DNA of 64,000 bases from Qipengyuania flavescens (GTDB lineage Bacteria > Pseudomonadota > Alphaproteobacteria > Sphingomonadales > Sphingomonadaceae): assembly GCF_029688735.1 (NCBI RefSeq), contig NZ_JARULD010000002.1:62001-126000 (forward strand). Direction: 5' to 3'. The notes under the pieces are model-generated. The model saw only the letters and a list, made by a program, of their open reading frames with translations, did no database searches and was not told where the DNA came from. Shown piece by piece: positions 1 to 8,293 of this stretch. The position numbers were made by a program, and so were the translations under genes. Numbering within the stretch: position 1 is the stretch's first letter; each line of letters begins with the position of its first letter.

Positions 1-2847
1 GTTCGCGCCGTTCAACACATTGTTGAGATCGCCCGGATCGACATAGGTATAGGTCAGCTGCGTACCGAGGCCGGAGAGCGGACCCGGCAGGAAGTCGTAG
101 ACCTGCTGGTAGGCCAGCTCGACACCCTTGATCACGCCATCGTCGACATTGAAGGTCGAGTTGTAGACGAGATCGATATCGACGCCGCTGGGGCTGGTAT
201 AAGTGCGGTTTTCCGCGCCGTTGTTGAATACGCCCTGCAGGTCCTTGAGGAAGAAGGCCGCAGTAATGGAGCCCACGTCGTCGAAATACCACTCTGCGGA
301 AATGTCGTAATTCCACGCCGTGGTCGGCCGCAGGAAGCGGTTGCCCGAGGTAATGGCGAACAGGCGGCCGGTATCGAGTAGCCCGTCGTTTGCCAGGGCC
401 CCGGTGTTCCGGCCGATCGTGCCGCCGGTCTGGAACGCCGCCAGATCGGGACGCTCGATGTTCCGCGACACCGCACCACGCAGGATCATGCCGTTGCCGA
501 AATCGAGCTTGGCGTTGAAACTCGGCAACCAGTGATCGAAGCCGATGTTGTCGTTGTCCTGCAGGATCTCGCCTGTGTAGCGGGAGACGAATTCGGCCAG
601 TCGCGCATCCGACAGCTGGCAGTATTCGAGGCCCGGAACACTGCCCGGTGGATCGCCCGGTCCGCCTCCGCCGAGTTCGGCGCAGCGCGCCCGCAGAACG
701 GCAGGGGTGACCTCAGTGTTCGGATCGGCAAAACCCAGTCCGAAGGCGGTCGGGAACTGGATGCGTCCGCCTACGCGGATTTCCGTGTCGACATAGCGCA
801 GGCCGATGTTGCCGGTCAGGCTCATGCCGTTGCCGAAGTCGGTGCCGAAGTCGACGCGGACATAGCCGGCGGTAGTCGATTCCTCGACGTCCGAGATATC
901 GCCCTGGCAGAACGGATCGCAGGGCGTGCCGTCAGGATTGGTACGCTCGAAGATCAGGCCGCGGCCTTCCGGCGTCAGCGTGAAGGCCCGAACGTCCGCG
1001 AGCGGACCGGTCAGGTCGCCGTTGAGATAGGCGTCGACCAGATTGTCCGGACCGAAGTAGAAGGCCGATCCGTCGCCGAAGGGCACCGGCGCATTGCCGC
1101 GCTGGAAGTCTTCGCCGAACGGCGTGCGAACTTCTGCCAGTTCGGGGAAGTCGGCGATATAGGCGCCGCCGCAACCGAAGGCCTGGTAATCGTCGCAGTT
1201 CCAGTTGCCGTTACGGCCAGCCCACACCGCGCCCAGATTGCTCCAGTTGGTGTAGTTGGAATTGCGGGTGACGCGGCTGCGGTCGGCCCAGCGAGCGCCG
1301 AAGCGGGCGCTGCGGAAGAAGCCGGTATCGCTGATGTCGTATTCGGCATCGATGCGGGTGCTGTAGAGCTCGCCCTCATTGTCTTCCTGATTATCCAGCG
1401 TGAACCAGTATAGCGTGCGGCTCGGGTCGGTAAAATAGGATGCCGGGGAATCGCCGGTGCCGGGCTGCAGGAACCGGATCTCCGGCGTTTCCTCGCGGAA
1501 GTCGAAGAAGATGTTCGAATAGGTCTGCGTCGCCGCGATGAACCCGGCCGCTTCGCGGGTCGAGTTGATGTACTGTACTTCCGCGTTGAGGCGCAGGCGA
1601 TCGGTCGGCTGGAATTCGAGATCGAGCGAGAAGTCCTCGGTCATCGCTTCGCCGCGCTGCTGGAAGCGGAGGAATTCGGTAGGCAGCGCCTGGACGCCGA
1701 AGTCCGAAACCTGGGTCAGCGTACCCGAAACGACGCGGTTGCCTTCGATAACCGGCGTCGTTCCGTCGACATAGAAGGGGAAGAAGGCCGGGTTGTTGAC
1801 CAGTGCTAGGCCGGAGAATTCGTCGAGCGACGTATCGGTCTCGGCGCGCAGGTATTCTGCCGTGATGACGGCGTCGCCGGTGGCGCTCTCCCATTGCAAC
1901 ACGCCGGAAAAGGCCCGGCGGTCACGCTCCAGGTCGGTGGTGCGCACGCCGCCGCCCTGGGGTACGATTACGCTGTCGTCGGGCGGGAAGTTGGTCGCGT
2001 CGAATTCCTGTTCGCCGAAACCTGCGTCGGTCGTCGGGGCGACGCGGAAACAGCCGCCGGTCGTCAGGTCGCGCGGACGATAGCAGGGGTCGGTGATCTG
2101 CGAAGCGTCTGTGCGGGTGACCAGTTCCTGCTGCGCATAGGCAAGCTGGATGCCGATTACGCTGCCGCCGGGCAGGTCGAAGGTGTTCGATCCGAGGATC
2201 GAGAAACCGGGCGACCATTCTTCGGCCAGATCGCCGATATTGGCTTCGATCGTGCCGGCCAGGTTGAAGCCCGGATTGTCGAGCGGCTTGCGGGTGACGA
2301 GGTTGACCGTGCCCGAGATCCCGCCTTCGATCATGTCCGCAGTGACGTTCTTGAACACCTCGACACGGCCGAGCAGCTCGGGCGAGACGTCGTTGAAGGA
2401 CAGGGTCCGGCCGCCATTGGCCGAGAAGATGTCGCGCCCGTTCAGCTCGGACCGGACATAGGGGAGGCCGCGGATGATGACGCCGGTGCCTTCGACCGAG
2501 AAGCGGTCGGGATCGTCGGCGCCTTCGAATCGGCTGATGTTCACGCCGGGGACGCGCTGCAGCGCTTCGGCGACCGACCGATCGGCCAGCGCGCCGATAT
2601 CTTCGGCGTCGATGGCGTCGACGACGGTGTCGGCTTCGCGCTTGAAATCCTGGGCCGTTTCCAGCGAGCGGCGGAAGCCGCTGACGATGATCGTGTTCTC
2701 GCTGTCTTCGACGACGGGTTCGTTATCGTCGTCCTGCGCATCCTGAGCGAAGGCCGGTTGCGTGGCGACCAGTGCGAGGCTGGATGCGGTGGTGAGCGCG
2801 GCGATTCGGCGCGCGACCGGCGCAATTCGATTGGATTTCAGAGACAT
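1..2847 (-). CDS. TonB-dependent receptor, 3' end cut by the window
   Basis: This is an outer-membrane active-transport receptor. The ATG at 2847 follows a strong ribosome binding site (AGGGAGGA). The first ~35 residues form a signal peptide ending in a PAFAQ-like cleavage site. They are followed by an acidic linker with a TonB-box-like stretch (TIIVSG) and a plug domain with the usual 'EALQRVPGVNISR' and 'VRSELNGRDIF' segments. The remainder is beta-barrel with many aromatic strands. About 949 residues lie inside the window and the terminal strands are missing at position 1. The sequence style is that of the Caulobacter/sphingomonad TonB receptor subfamily that often sits next to tryptophan-halogenase-like genes and LacI regulators, where the substrate is usually a sugar or glycoside. 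The substrate here cannot be read from sequence. It is divergent from the halogenase, with two LacI-type operators between them, so LacI-family control is likely. Confidence 0.93.
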   Translation of the reverse strand, partial: MSLKSNRIAPVARRIAALTTASSLALVATQPAFAQDAQDDDNEPVVEDSENTIIVSGFRRSLETAQDFKREADTVVDAIDAEDIGALADRSVAEALQRVPGVNISRFEGADDPDRFSVEGTGVIIRGLPYVRSELNGRDIFSANGGRTLSFNDVSPELLGRVEVFKNVTADMIEGGISGTVNLVTRKPLDNPGFNLAGTIEANIGDLAEEWSPGFSILGSNTFDLPGGSVIGIQLAYAQQELVTRTDASQITDPCYRPRDLTTGGCFRVAPTTDAGFGEQEFDATNFPPDDSVIVPQGGGVRTTDLERDRRAFSGVLQWESATGDAVITAEYLRAETDTSLDEFSGLALVNNPAFFPFYVDGTTPVIEGNRVVSGTLTQVSDFGVQALPTEFLRFQQRGEAMTEDFSLDLEFQPTDRLRLNAEVQYINSTREAAGFIAATQTYSNIFFDFREETPEIRFLQPGTGDSPASYFTDPSRTLYWFTLDNQEDNEGELYSTRIDAEYDISDTGFFRSARFGARWADRSRVTRNSNYTNWSNLGAVWAGRNGNWNCDDYQAFGCGGAYIADFPELAEVRTPFGEDFQRGNAPVPFGDGSAFYFGPDNLVDAYLNGDLTGPLADVRAFTLTPEGRGLIFERTNPDGTPCDPFCQGDISDVEESTTAGYVRVDFGTDFGNGMSLTGNIGLRYVDTEIRVGGRIQFPTAFGLGFADPNTEVTPAVLRARCAELGGGGPGDPPGSVPGLEYCQLSDARLAEFVSRYTGEILQDNDNIGFDHWLPSFNAKLDFGNGMILRGAVSRNIERPDLAAFQTGGTIGRNTGALANDGLLDTGRLFAITSGNRFLRPTTAWNYDISAEWYFDDVGSITAAFFLKDLQGVFNNGAENRTYTSPSGVDIDLVYNSTFNVDDGVIKGVELAYQQVYDFLPGPLSGLGTQLTYTYVDPGDLNNVLNGAN

Positions 2848-2910
2848 GTTTCCTCCCTAGTCCCAAGACTGGACACCTTGAAGTGTCTTCGCATCGTCAC
2901 ATACCGCCGG

Positions 2911-2926
2911 TTGTGAGCGTTCACAA
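2911..2926. promoter_or_regulatory. LacI-family operator-like palindrome, copy 1
   Basis: The 16-bp inverted repeat TTGTGAGCGTTCACAA has 14 of 16 positions symmetric and a central CG. This is the usual architecture of LacI/GalR-family operators. It lies in the 153-bp region between the divergent TonB receptor and halogenase genes, 64 bp upstream of the receptor start. No LacI gene is visible in the window, so the regulator would be encoded elsewhere or beyond the left edge. Confidence 0.7.
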
Positions 2927-2932
2927 CCCGAT

Positions 2933-2948
2933 GTATGAACGTTCACAA
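2933..2948. promoter_or_regulatory. LacI-family operator-like palindrome, copy 2
   Basis: The sequence GTATGAACGTTCACAA contains the perfect 10-bp palindrome TGAACGTTCA. Its right half is identical to copy 1. The two operator centres are 22 bp apart, about two helical turns, so two repressor dimers could sit on the same face of the DNA and control both divergent promoters. Confidence 0.65.
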
Positions 2949-3000
2949 CGAATGCGTGGCATACTAGCAACAGCTTGCGCAAACTGGCATGGGACGGGAC

Positions 3001-4509
3001 ATGGCAATCGAACATCTCGTAATCGTCGGCGGCGGCACTGCCGGGTGGATGGCGGCAGCAGCGCTTTCGCGCCTGAAGGCCGCGCGCGAGCTGCGCATCA
3101 CGCTGGTCGAATCGGAAGCGATCGGCACGGTGGGGGTGGGCGAGGCGACCATCCCGCCCTTCGTCGGTTTCAACCAGGCGCTGCAGATCGACGAGCGGGA
3201 AATGATGGCGGCCTGCCAGGCGACCTTCAAGCTGGGCATCCAGTTCACCAACTGGGGTCGCCAGGGCGATAGTTACCTGCACCCTTTCGGCAATTACGGT
3301 TACGAGATCGACGGCGTCGCCTTCCACCATGTCTGGCACCGGCTGAAGGCTGGAGGAGACAAGCGCCCGATCCAGGTTTTCAACCTCGAGACCATGGCGG
3401 CGCATTTCGGCAAGTTCGCGAGGCAGGAAGACTACCAGCGCGGGCAGGACCTGCCGCCGATGAACTATGCCTATCACATCGATGCCGGACGCTATGCGCA
3501 GTTCTTGCGGCGCTATGCCGAAACGCGTGGCGTGGTGCGGCAGGAAGGGCGTGTCGACGATGTCGCGCTCGACGGCGAGAGCGGCGATGTCGCGGCGATC
3601 ACGCTGCAGAGCGGCGAGCGGATCGAAGGCGACCTGTTCATCGACTGCTCCGGTTTTCGCGGGCTGCTGATCGAACAGGCACTGGAAACCGGCTATGAGG
3701 ACTGGACCCATTGGCTCCCCTGCGACCGCGCGGTAGCCTTGCCCTGCAATCGCGACGACGGTAGCGGGCCACCGCCGTTCACCCGCGCGACGGCCCATGC
3801 AGCGGGCTGGCAATGGCAAGTCCCGCTGCAGCATCGCAACGGCAACGGCCATGTCTATTGCAGCCGCTATATGTCCGACGACGAGGCGCACGATATCCTC
3901 GTGAAGAACCTCGCGGGCAAGCCCACTGCGGACCCGAATTTCCTGCGCTTCACCACCGGGCGGCGCAAGAAGTTCTGGAAACGCAACGTCGTGTCGGTCG
4001 GCTTGTCGGGCGGGTTCATGGAGCCGCTCGAATCGACCAGCATCCACCTCATCAACACCGCCATCACCAAGCTCATCGCGATACTGTCGTTCGACGGGAT
4101 CACCCACACGCAGCGCGAAGCCTTCAATCGCCTGACCGGCAAGGAGTTCGAGCGGATCCGCGACTTCCTGATCCTGCATTACAACGCCACCGAGCGCGAC
4201 GATTCCGAGTTCTGGAACTACTGCCGCACGATGGACGTGCCCGACACGCTGACCGAGAAAGTCGAGCTGTTCCGGTCCAACGGTCAGATATTCCGCGAGG
4301 ACGACGAGCTGTTCACGGAAACCAGCTGGGCGGCGGTGATGATGGGGCAGGGGGTCATGCCCGGCAGCCGCAATGCCATGGCCGACAGCGTCGGTCCGGA
4401 CGTGATGGGCGGCGAGGTGGACGGGATCGAACAGTCGATCCGCTGGCTGGTCGAACGCCTGCCTGCGCATGGCGATTATCTCGCCCGCTATTGCCCCGCG
4501 CCCGCCTGA
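3001..4509 (+). CDS. flavin-dependent tryptophan halogenase family protein
   Basis: This family uses FADH2, O2 and halide to chlorinate or brominate aromatic substrates through HOCl and a lysine chloramine. The 502-residue protein has the N-terminal FAD-binding motif GGGTAG (residues 10-15) and the catalytic lysine in ATFKLG (K77, matching K79 of PrnA). It also has the family motif WQWQVP (270-275, classical WxWxIP) and the EPLES segment with the second catalytic residue (E344, matching E346 of PrnA). All essential positions are therefore present. The ATG at 3001 is preferred because GGGACGG precedes it; an in-frame ATG at 2989 has no Shine-Dalgarno sequence. A flavin reductase gene follows after 39 bp and could supply FADH2. 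Many TonB-linked members of this family are not proven tryptophan halogenases, so the true substrate may be a glycoside or another aromatic. Confidence 0.92.
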   Translation: MAIEHLVIVGGGTAGWMAAAALSRLKAARELRITLVESEAIGTVGVGEATIPPFVGFNQALQIDEREMMAACQATFKLGIQFTNWGRQGDSYLHPFGNYGYEIDGVAFHHVWHRLKAGGDKRPIQVFNLETMAAHFGKFARQEDYQRGQDLPPMNYAYHIDAGRYAQFLRRYAETRGVVRQEGRVDDVALDGESGDVAAITLQSGERIEGDLFIDCSGFRGLLIEQALETGYEDWTHWLPCDRAVALPCNRDDGSGPPPFTRATAHAAGWQWQVPLQHRNGNGHVYCSRYMSDDEAHDILVKNLAGKPTADPNFLRFTTGRRKKFWKRNVVSVGLSGGFMEPLESTSIHLINTAITKLIAILSFDGITHTQREAFNRLTGKEFERIRDFLILHYNATERDDSEFWNYCRTMDVPDTLTEKVELFRSNGQIFREDDELFTETSWAAVMMGQGVMPGSRNAMADSVGPDVMGGEVDGIEQSIRWLVERLPAHGDYLARYCPAPA

Positions 4510-4548
4510 GCCTTGCCCTTCCGGTCCTGCGGCCCTAGCTGGACGGCG

Positions 4549-5139
4549 ATGTTCGACGCCCACGCCTTCCGCGACGCTCTGGGGACCTTCGTGACCGGCG
4601 TCACGATCGTCACCGCGCGCGACGAGCAGGGGCAGCCGTTCGGGCTCACCGCCAACAGCTTCAACTCCGTTAGCCTCGATCCGCCGATGGTCCTGTGGAG
4701 CCTCTCGCTGCAATCGCGCACGCTGCCGGTCTTTCGCGATGCGGAGAACTGGGCGGTGCATGTATTGGCCGCGGACCAGCAGGACATGTCCGATCGCTTT
4801 GCGCGGCCTGGCGAAGACAAATTTGCCGGGCTAACTGCCACCGACGGCCCGGAAGGCGCGCCCTTGATCGAGGGTTGCGCGGCCCGCTTCGGCTGCCGCG
4901 CGCGGTTCGAATACGAAGGCGGGGACCACGCCATCTTTCTTGGCGAAGTGGTCGATTTCGACCGGCGCGATGCGGAACCGCTGATCTATCATGGCGGCAG
5001 CTACGGCCGCGTGCAGCGCCGCCTGTCGGGGGAGAACCTCGAGCGCGAGGGGCTGGCCGAACGGGTAGGCGAAGAGCTTTCCCTTACGGCGAGCGGTGCC
5101 GAATTGCTGGCTGCGCTCCAGAGCCTCGCGAAGCGCTAG
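4549..5139 (+). CDS. flavin reductase domain protein (FMN-binding, HpaC-like)
   Basis: This predicted NAD(P)H:flavin oxidoreductase would deliver reduced flavin to a partner monooxygenase or halogenase. The 197-residue protein has the characteristic N-terminal half of the flavin_reduct family: the 'FVTGVTIVTA' strand, a 'GLTANSFNSVSLDPP' FMN-binding segment and the 'LPVFRDAENWAVHVLA' stretch. ATG at 4549 follows GGACGGCG and matches the usual family start; an upstream in-frame TTG at 4513 has no ribosome binding site. The C-terminal ~45 residues ('LTASGAELLAAL') resemble a short winged-helix-like tail, sometimes found in this family. Its position directly after the halogenase, on the same strand, suggests that the two form a two-component system. 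Confidence 0.9.
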   Translation: MFDAHAFRDALGTFVTGVTIVTARDEQGQPFGLTANSFNSVSLDPPMVLWSLSLQSRTLPVFRDAENWAVHVLAADQQDMSDRFARPGEDKFAGLTATDGPEGAPLIEGCAARFGCRARFEYEGGDHAIFLGEVVDFDRRDAEPLIYHGGSYGRVQRRLSGENLEREGLAERVGEELSLTASGAELLAALQSLAKR

Positions 5140-5197
5140 ACTCTCCGCCTCTCGCCCGATACCGGTTGCGAAAAGCAACTGTGAGAGAGGCAGCTTC

Positions 5198-6175
5198 ATG
5201 AAAACCCGCATCACCGAACTCTTCGGCATCGAGCATCCGATCATCCAGGGCGGCATGCACTATGTCGGCTTTGCGGAAATGGCCGCGGCGGTGTCCAATG
5301 CGGGTGGCCTCGGCATCATCACCGGCTTGACGCTCGGCACGCCCGAGAAGCTCGCCGACGAGATCGCCAAATGCAAGGACATGACCGACAAGCCCTTCGG
5401 CGTGAACCTCACCTTCCTGCCGACCGTCAACGCGCCCGACTATCCGGGCCTCGTCAAGGCGATCATCGACGGCGGGGTGAAGGCAGTCGAGACTGCAGGC
5501 AACAATCCCGCACAGGTGCTGCCGTTCTTCAAGGACGCCGGGGTCAAGGTGATCCACAAATGCACCAGCGTGCGCCACAGCCTCAAGGCCCAGTCGATCG
5601 GCTGCGATGCGGTATCGGTCGACGGCTTCGAATGCGGCGGCCACCCGGGCGAGGACGACATCCCCAACATGATCCTGCTGCCCCGCGCGGCGGACGAGCT
5701 GGAAATCCCCTTCGTCGCCAGCGGCGGCATGGCCGACGGCCGCAGCCTCGTCGCCAGCCTCGCCATGGGCGCGGAAGGCATGAACATGGGCACGCGCTTC
5801 ATCGCTACCAAGGAAGCACCGGTGCACGAGAACGTGAAGAAAGCGATCGTCGCGGCGAGCGAGCTCGACACCCGCCTCGTCATGCGTCCGCTGCGCAATA
5901 CCGAGCGCGTAATGACCAATGACGCGGTCGAGGAACTGCTCCAGATCGAGAAGGAGAAGGGTGCGGACCTCAAGTTCGAGGACATCATCGAACAGGTCGC
6001 GGGCGTCTATCCGCGGATCATGACCGAAGGCGATATGGATGCAGGCGCCTGGTCCTGCGGCATGGTCGCCGGGCTGATCGACGACATTCCGACCTGCAAG
6101 GAACTGATCGACCGCATCATGGCCGAAGCGGAGGAAATCATCACCCAGCGCCTCGCACGCTTCCAGGGAGCCTGA
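5198..6175 (+). CDS. nitronate monooxygenase family protein (2-nitropropane dioxygenase-like)
   Basis: This is an FMN-dependent TIM-barrel oxygenase of the NMO family, which oxidises alkyl nitronates; some members act as enoyl reductases or detoxify propionate 3-nitronate. The 325-residue protein opens with 'HPIIQGGMHYV' (FMN and substrate loop) and 'AAAVSNAGGLGIITG'. It has the family motif ECGGHPG with the probable catalytic base H149, and the FMN phosphate site 'VASGGMADG' followed by 'GAEGMNMGTRFIATKE'. ATG at 5198 is preceded by GAGAGAGG. It is followed after 3 bp by an acyl-CoA dehydrogenase and then an SDR, which suggests one operon for breaking down an acyl compound rather than a lone detoxification gene. 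The precise substrate is unknown. Confidence 0.9.
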   Translation: MKTRITELFGIEHPIIQGGMHYVGFAEMAAAVSNAGGLGIITGLTLGTPEKLADEIAKCKDMTDKPFGVNLTFLPTVNAPDYPGLVKAIIDGGVKAVETAGNNPAQVLPFFKDAGVKVIHKCTSVRHSLKAQSIGCDAVSVDGFECGGHPGEDDIPNMILLPRAADELEIPFVASGGMADGRSLVASLAMGAEGMNMGTRFIATKEAPVHENVKKAIVAASELDTRLVMRPLRNTERVMTNDAVEELLQIEKEKGADLKFEDIIEQVAGVYPRIMTEGDMDAGAWSCGMVAGLIDDIPTCKELIDRIMAEAEEIITQRLARFQGA

Positions 6176-6178
6176 ACC

Positions 6179-7321
6179 ATGCTCGATACCAGCTATCGCA
6201 CCGCCTATAACGAAGATCACGAAGCCTTCCGTGATACCGTCCGCAAGGTCTTCGCCGAACACATGACGCCGCATCTCGACCGCCACGAGGAAGAGGGCAT
6301 CGTCGGGCGCGAAGCGTGGAAAGCGCTGGGCGATGCCGGGATGCTTTGCCCCACGGTCAAGGAAGAGAACGGCGGCCTCGGTCTCGATTTCGGCTTCAAC
6401 TGCGTGATCACCGAGGAGTTGAGCTATCTCGGCTCATCCGCCGGATTCACGCTGCAGAACGACATCACGGCGAATTATTTCGAGCGCCTTGGGACCGAGG
6501 AACAGCGCCACAAATACCTGCCGGGCATGGTAACGGGCGACATCATCACCGCCATCGCCATGACCGAGCCGGGGGCGGGCAGCGATCTGCAGGGCATCCG
6601 CACCACCGCCGCGCGCGATGGTGATCACCTCATCGTCAACGGGTCCAAGACCTATATCACCAATGGCCAGAACGCCGATTGCGTTATCGTGGTCGCCAAG
6701 ACCGACCCCACCCAGGGCGCGAAGGGCACCAGCCTGGTGCTGGTCGATGCCGATACGCCGGGCTTCGAGCGCGGGCGCAATCTCGACAAGATCGGCCAGC
6801 ATTCGGCCGACACATCGGAACTGTTCTTCCACGATTGCCGCGTTCCGGCCGAGAACCTGCTCGGCGGGGAAGGACGTGGCTTCATCCACCTGATGGAGGA
6901 GCTGCCACAGGAACGCCTCGGCATCGCGGTGGGCGCTCAGGCCGGCGCGCAGCGCGCGTTCGACGAAGCGGTGAAGTTCACCAAGGACCGCAAGGCCTTC
7001 GGCAAGACCGTGTTCGAATTCCAGAACACCAAGTTCACGCTGGCCGATCTGAAGGCCAAGCTGCAGGTCGGCTGGGCGCATCTCGACTGGGCGATTAAGA
7101 AGCACCTTGCGGGCGAGCTCACCACCGACGAAGCCAGCGCCGCCAAGCTGTGGCATACCGATCTGCAGTGGGAAGTCAGCGATGCCGCACTCCAGCTGCA
7201 CGGCGGGGCGGGCTACATGAACGAATACGCCATCGCCCGCCTGTGGCGCGACGCCCGCGTCACCCGCATTTTCGGCGGCACGAACGAGATCATGAAGGAA
7301 GTGATCTCGCGCTCGATCTGA
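6179..7321 (+). CDS. acyl-CoA dehydrogenase (long-chain/isovaleryl type active site)
   Basis: This FAD enzyme introduces the alpha-beta double bond into an acyl-CoA. At 380 residues it is full length. The N-terminal helical domain, 'AMTEPGAGSDLQGI' FAD-binding loop, 'RKAFGK' signature and C-terminal 'QLHGGAGYMNEY' are all present. The residue that acts as catalytic base in medium-chain enzymes (Glu in YEGT) is glycine here (IFGGTNEIMKE). The alternative base used by LCAD and isovaleryl-CoA dehydrogenases is present as E245 in ELPQERLG. The enzyme is therefore predicted active with the LCAD-type geometry. It starts 3 bp after the nitronate monooxygenase stop and is followed 10 bp later by an SDR gene, so all three are probably co-transcribed. 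Confidence 0.94.
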   Translation: MLDTSYRTAYNEDHEAFRDTVRKVFAEHMTPHLDRHEEEGIVGREAWKALGDAGMLCPTVKEENGGLGLDFGFNCVITEELSYLGSSAGFTLQNDITANYFERLGTEEQRHKYLPGMVTGDIITAIAMTEPGAGSDLQGIRTTAARDGDHLIVNGSKTYITNGQNADCVIVVAKTDPTQGAKGTSLVLVDADTPGFERGRNLDKIGQHSADTSELFFHDCRVPAENLLGGEGRGFIHLMEELPQERLGIAVGAQAGAQRAFDEAVKFTKDRKAFGKTVFEFQNTKFTLADLKAKLQVGWAHLDWAIKKHLAGELTTDEASAAKLWHTDLQWEVSDAALQLHGGAGYMNEYAIARLWRDARVTRIFGGTNEIMKEVISRSI

Positions 7322-7331
7322 GGAGGCCCGC

Positions 7332-8069
7332 ATGACCGATCCGCTCGACTATTCCGGCCAGACCGTTCTCGTGATCGGAGGCACGAGCGGGATCGGCAAC
7401 GGCATCGCCCATGGCTTCCGCGAGCGCGGAGCGACGGTGCATGTCACCGGGACACGCGGCTCTGCGGACGACTATTCCGCAGAGGAAGGGAGCGACCTGA
7501 CCGGCCTGCACTTCGGCTCGCTCGACGTGTCGGACCGCCAAGCTGTGGCGAAGTTCGACCTGCCCGAGCGGCTCGATGTGGTCGTCCTGTGCCAGGGTAT
7601 CGCGCGCTACCGCCGCGAGGAGTTCGAGCGCGAGGGGTGGGACGCGGTAATGGCCGTCAATCTCGACTCGCTGATGGACTGCGCCCGCGCGGTGCGGGAG
7701 AAACTGGTCGATGGCGGCGGCTCGCTGATCGTGGTCAGCTCGGTCGGTGCCTTCCACGCGATGATCGGCAATCCGGCCTATGCCGCCAGCAAGGCCGGCG
7801 CGGTGAGCCTCGTCGGCAGCCTCGCGCAGGCCTGGGCGGGCGAGGGCATCCGCGTGAACGGCATTGCGCCGGGGCTGGTCCCGACCAAGCTCACCAAGGT
7901 GACGACCGACAATGAGCAGCGCACCGCCGGGGCCATCGCGCGCATCCCCGCAGGCCGCATGGGCACGCCTGCGGACATGGCGGGCGCGGCGCTGTTCCTG
8001 GCCTCGCCATTGGCCGATTACGTCGTCGGCCAGACCATCCGCGTCGATGGCGGCATGACGCTGGCCTGA
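7332..8069 (+). CDS. short-chain dehydrogenase/reductase (SDR)
   Basis: This NAD(P)-dependent oxidoreductase of the classical SDR family has 245 residues. The Rossmann glycine motif GGTSGIG is at residues 16-22. The catalytic Ser is in VVSSVG, the YxxxK pair is Y150/K154 in 'PAYAASKAG', and the C-terminal 'VVGQTIRVDGGMTLA' is typical of FabG-like members. The start has a good ribosome binding site (GAGGAGG) in the 10-bp gap after the acyl-CoA dehydrogenase. In this operon it most likely oxidises a 3-hydroxyacyl intermediate or reduces a ketone, but family membership alone does not settle the substrate. Confidence 0.93.
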   Translation: MTDPLDYSGQTVLVIGGTSGIGNGIAHGFRERGATVHVTGTRGSADDYSAEEGSDLTGLHFGSLDVSDRQAVAKFDLPERLDVVVLCQGIARYRREEFEREGWDAVMAVNLDSLMDCARAVREKLVDGGGSLIVVSSVGAFHAMIGNPAYAASKAGAVSLVGSLAQAWAGEGIRVNGIAPGLVPTKLTKVTTDNEQRTAGAIARIPAGRMGTPADMAGAALFLASPLADYVVGQTIRVDGGMTLA

Positions 8070-8141
8070 GCGCGGGCTGCCGGTCTTTCCTACTCGGCGT
8101 CGATCTGCGACGGATACCTTCCTGTCCCGATCGCGGGTTCC

Positions 8142-8150
8142 GGGGGGGGG
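8142..8150. repeat. homopolymer run of nine G
   Basis: Nine consecutive G residues lie in the 224-bp gap between the SDR gene and the aldo-keto reductase, 143 bp upstream of the latter's start. Runs of this length are prone to slippage. No coding sequence crosses it, so at most it would affect promoter spacing or a leader. Confidence 0.6.
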
Positions 8151-8293
8151 CTATATCGCAGGGTGTCGCCCGGCCAGTTTTCGGGATAATGCCGTGAAAT
8201 TAGAAGTTTAGATGATTGAGAGACGGGCGACACACTGTCGCCTTTGTCGCCCCGCCGGGCAGGAAGCAGCCGCAGCTGAAAAAGGATCGATCC

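Noticed and set aside
2857..4761. 634-codon open frame on the minus strand
   Set aside because: Antisense to the halogenase, which has full family motifs. It also covers the operator region.
5084..6286. 400-codon open frame on the minus strand
   Set aside because: Antisense to nitronate monooxygenase and lacks any recognisable domain.
6179..7321. Inactive acyl-CoA dehydrogenase because the Glu of the YEGT motif is Gly
   Set aside because: The enzyme has the alternative base of LCAD/isovaleryl-CoA dehydrogenases (E245 in QERLG), so it is expected to be active.
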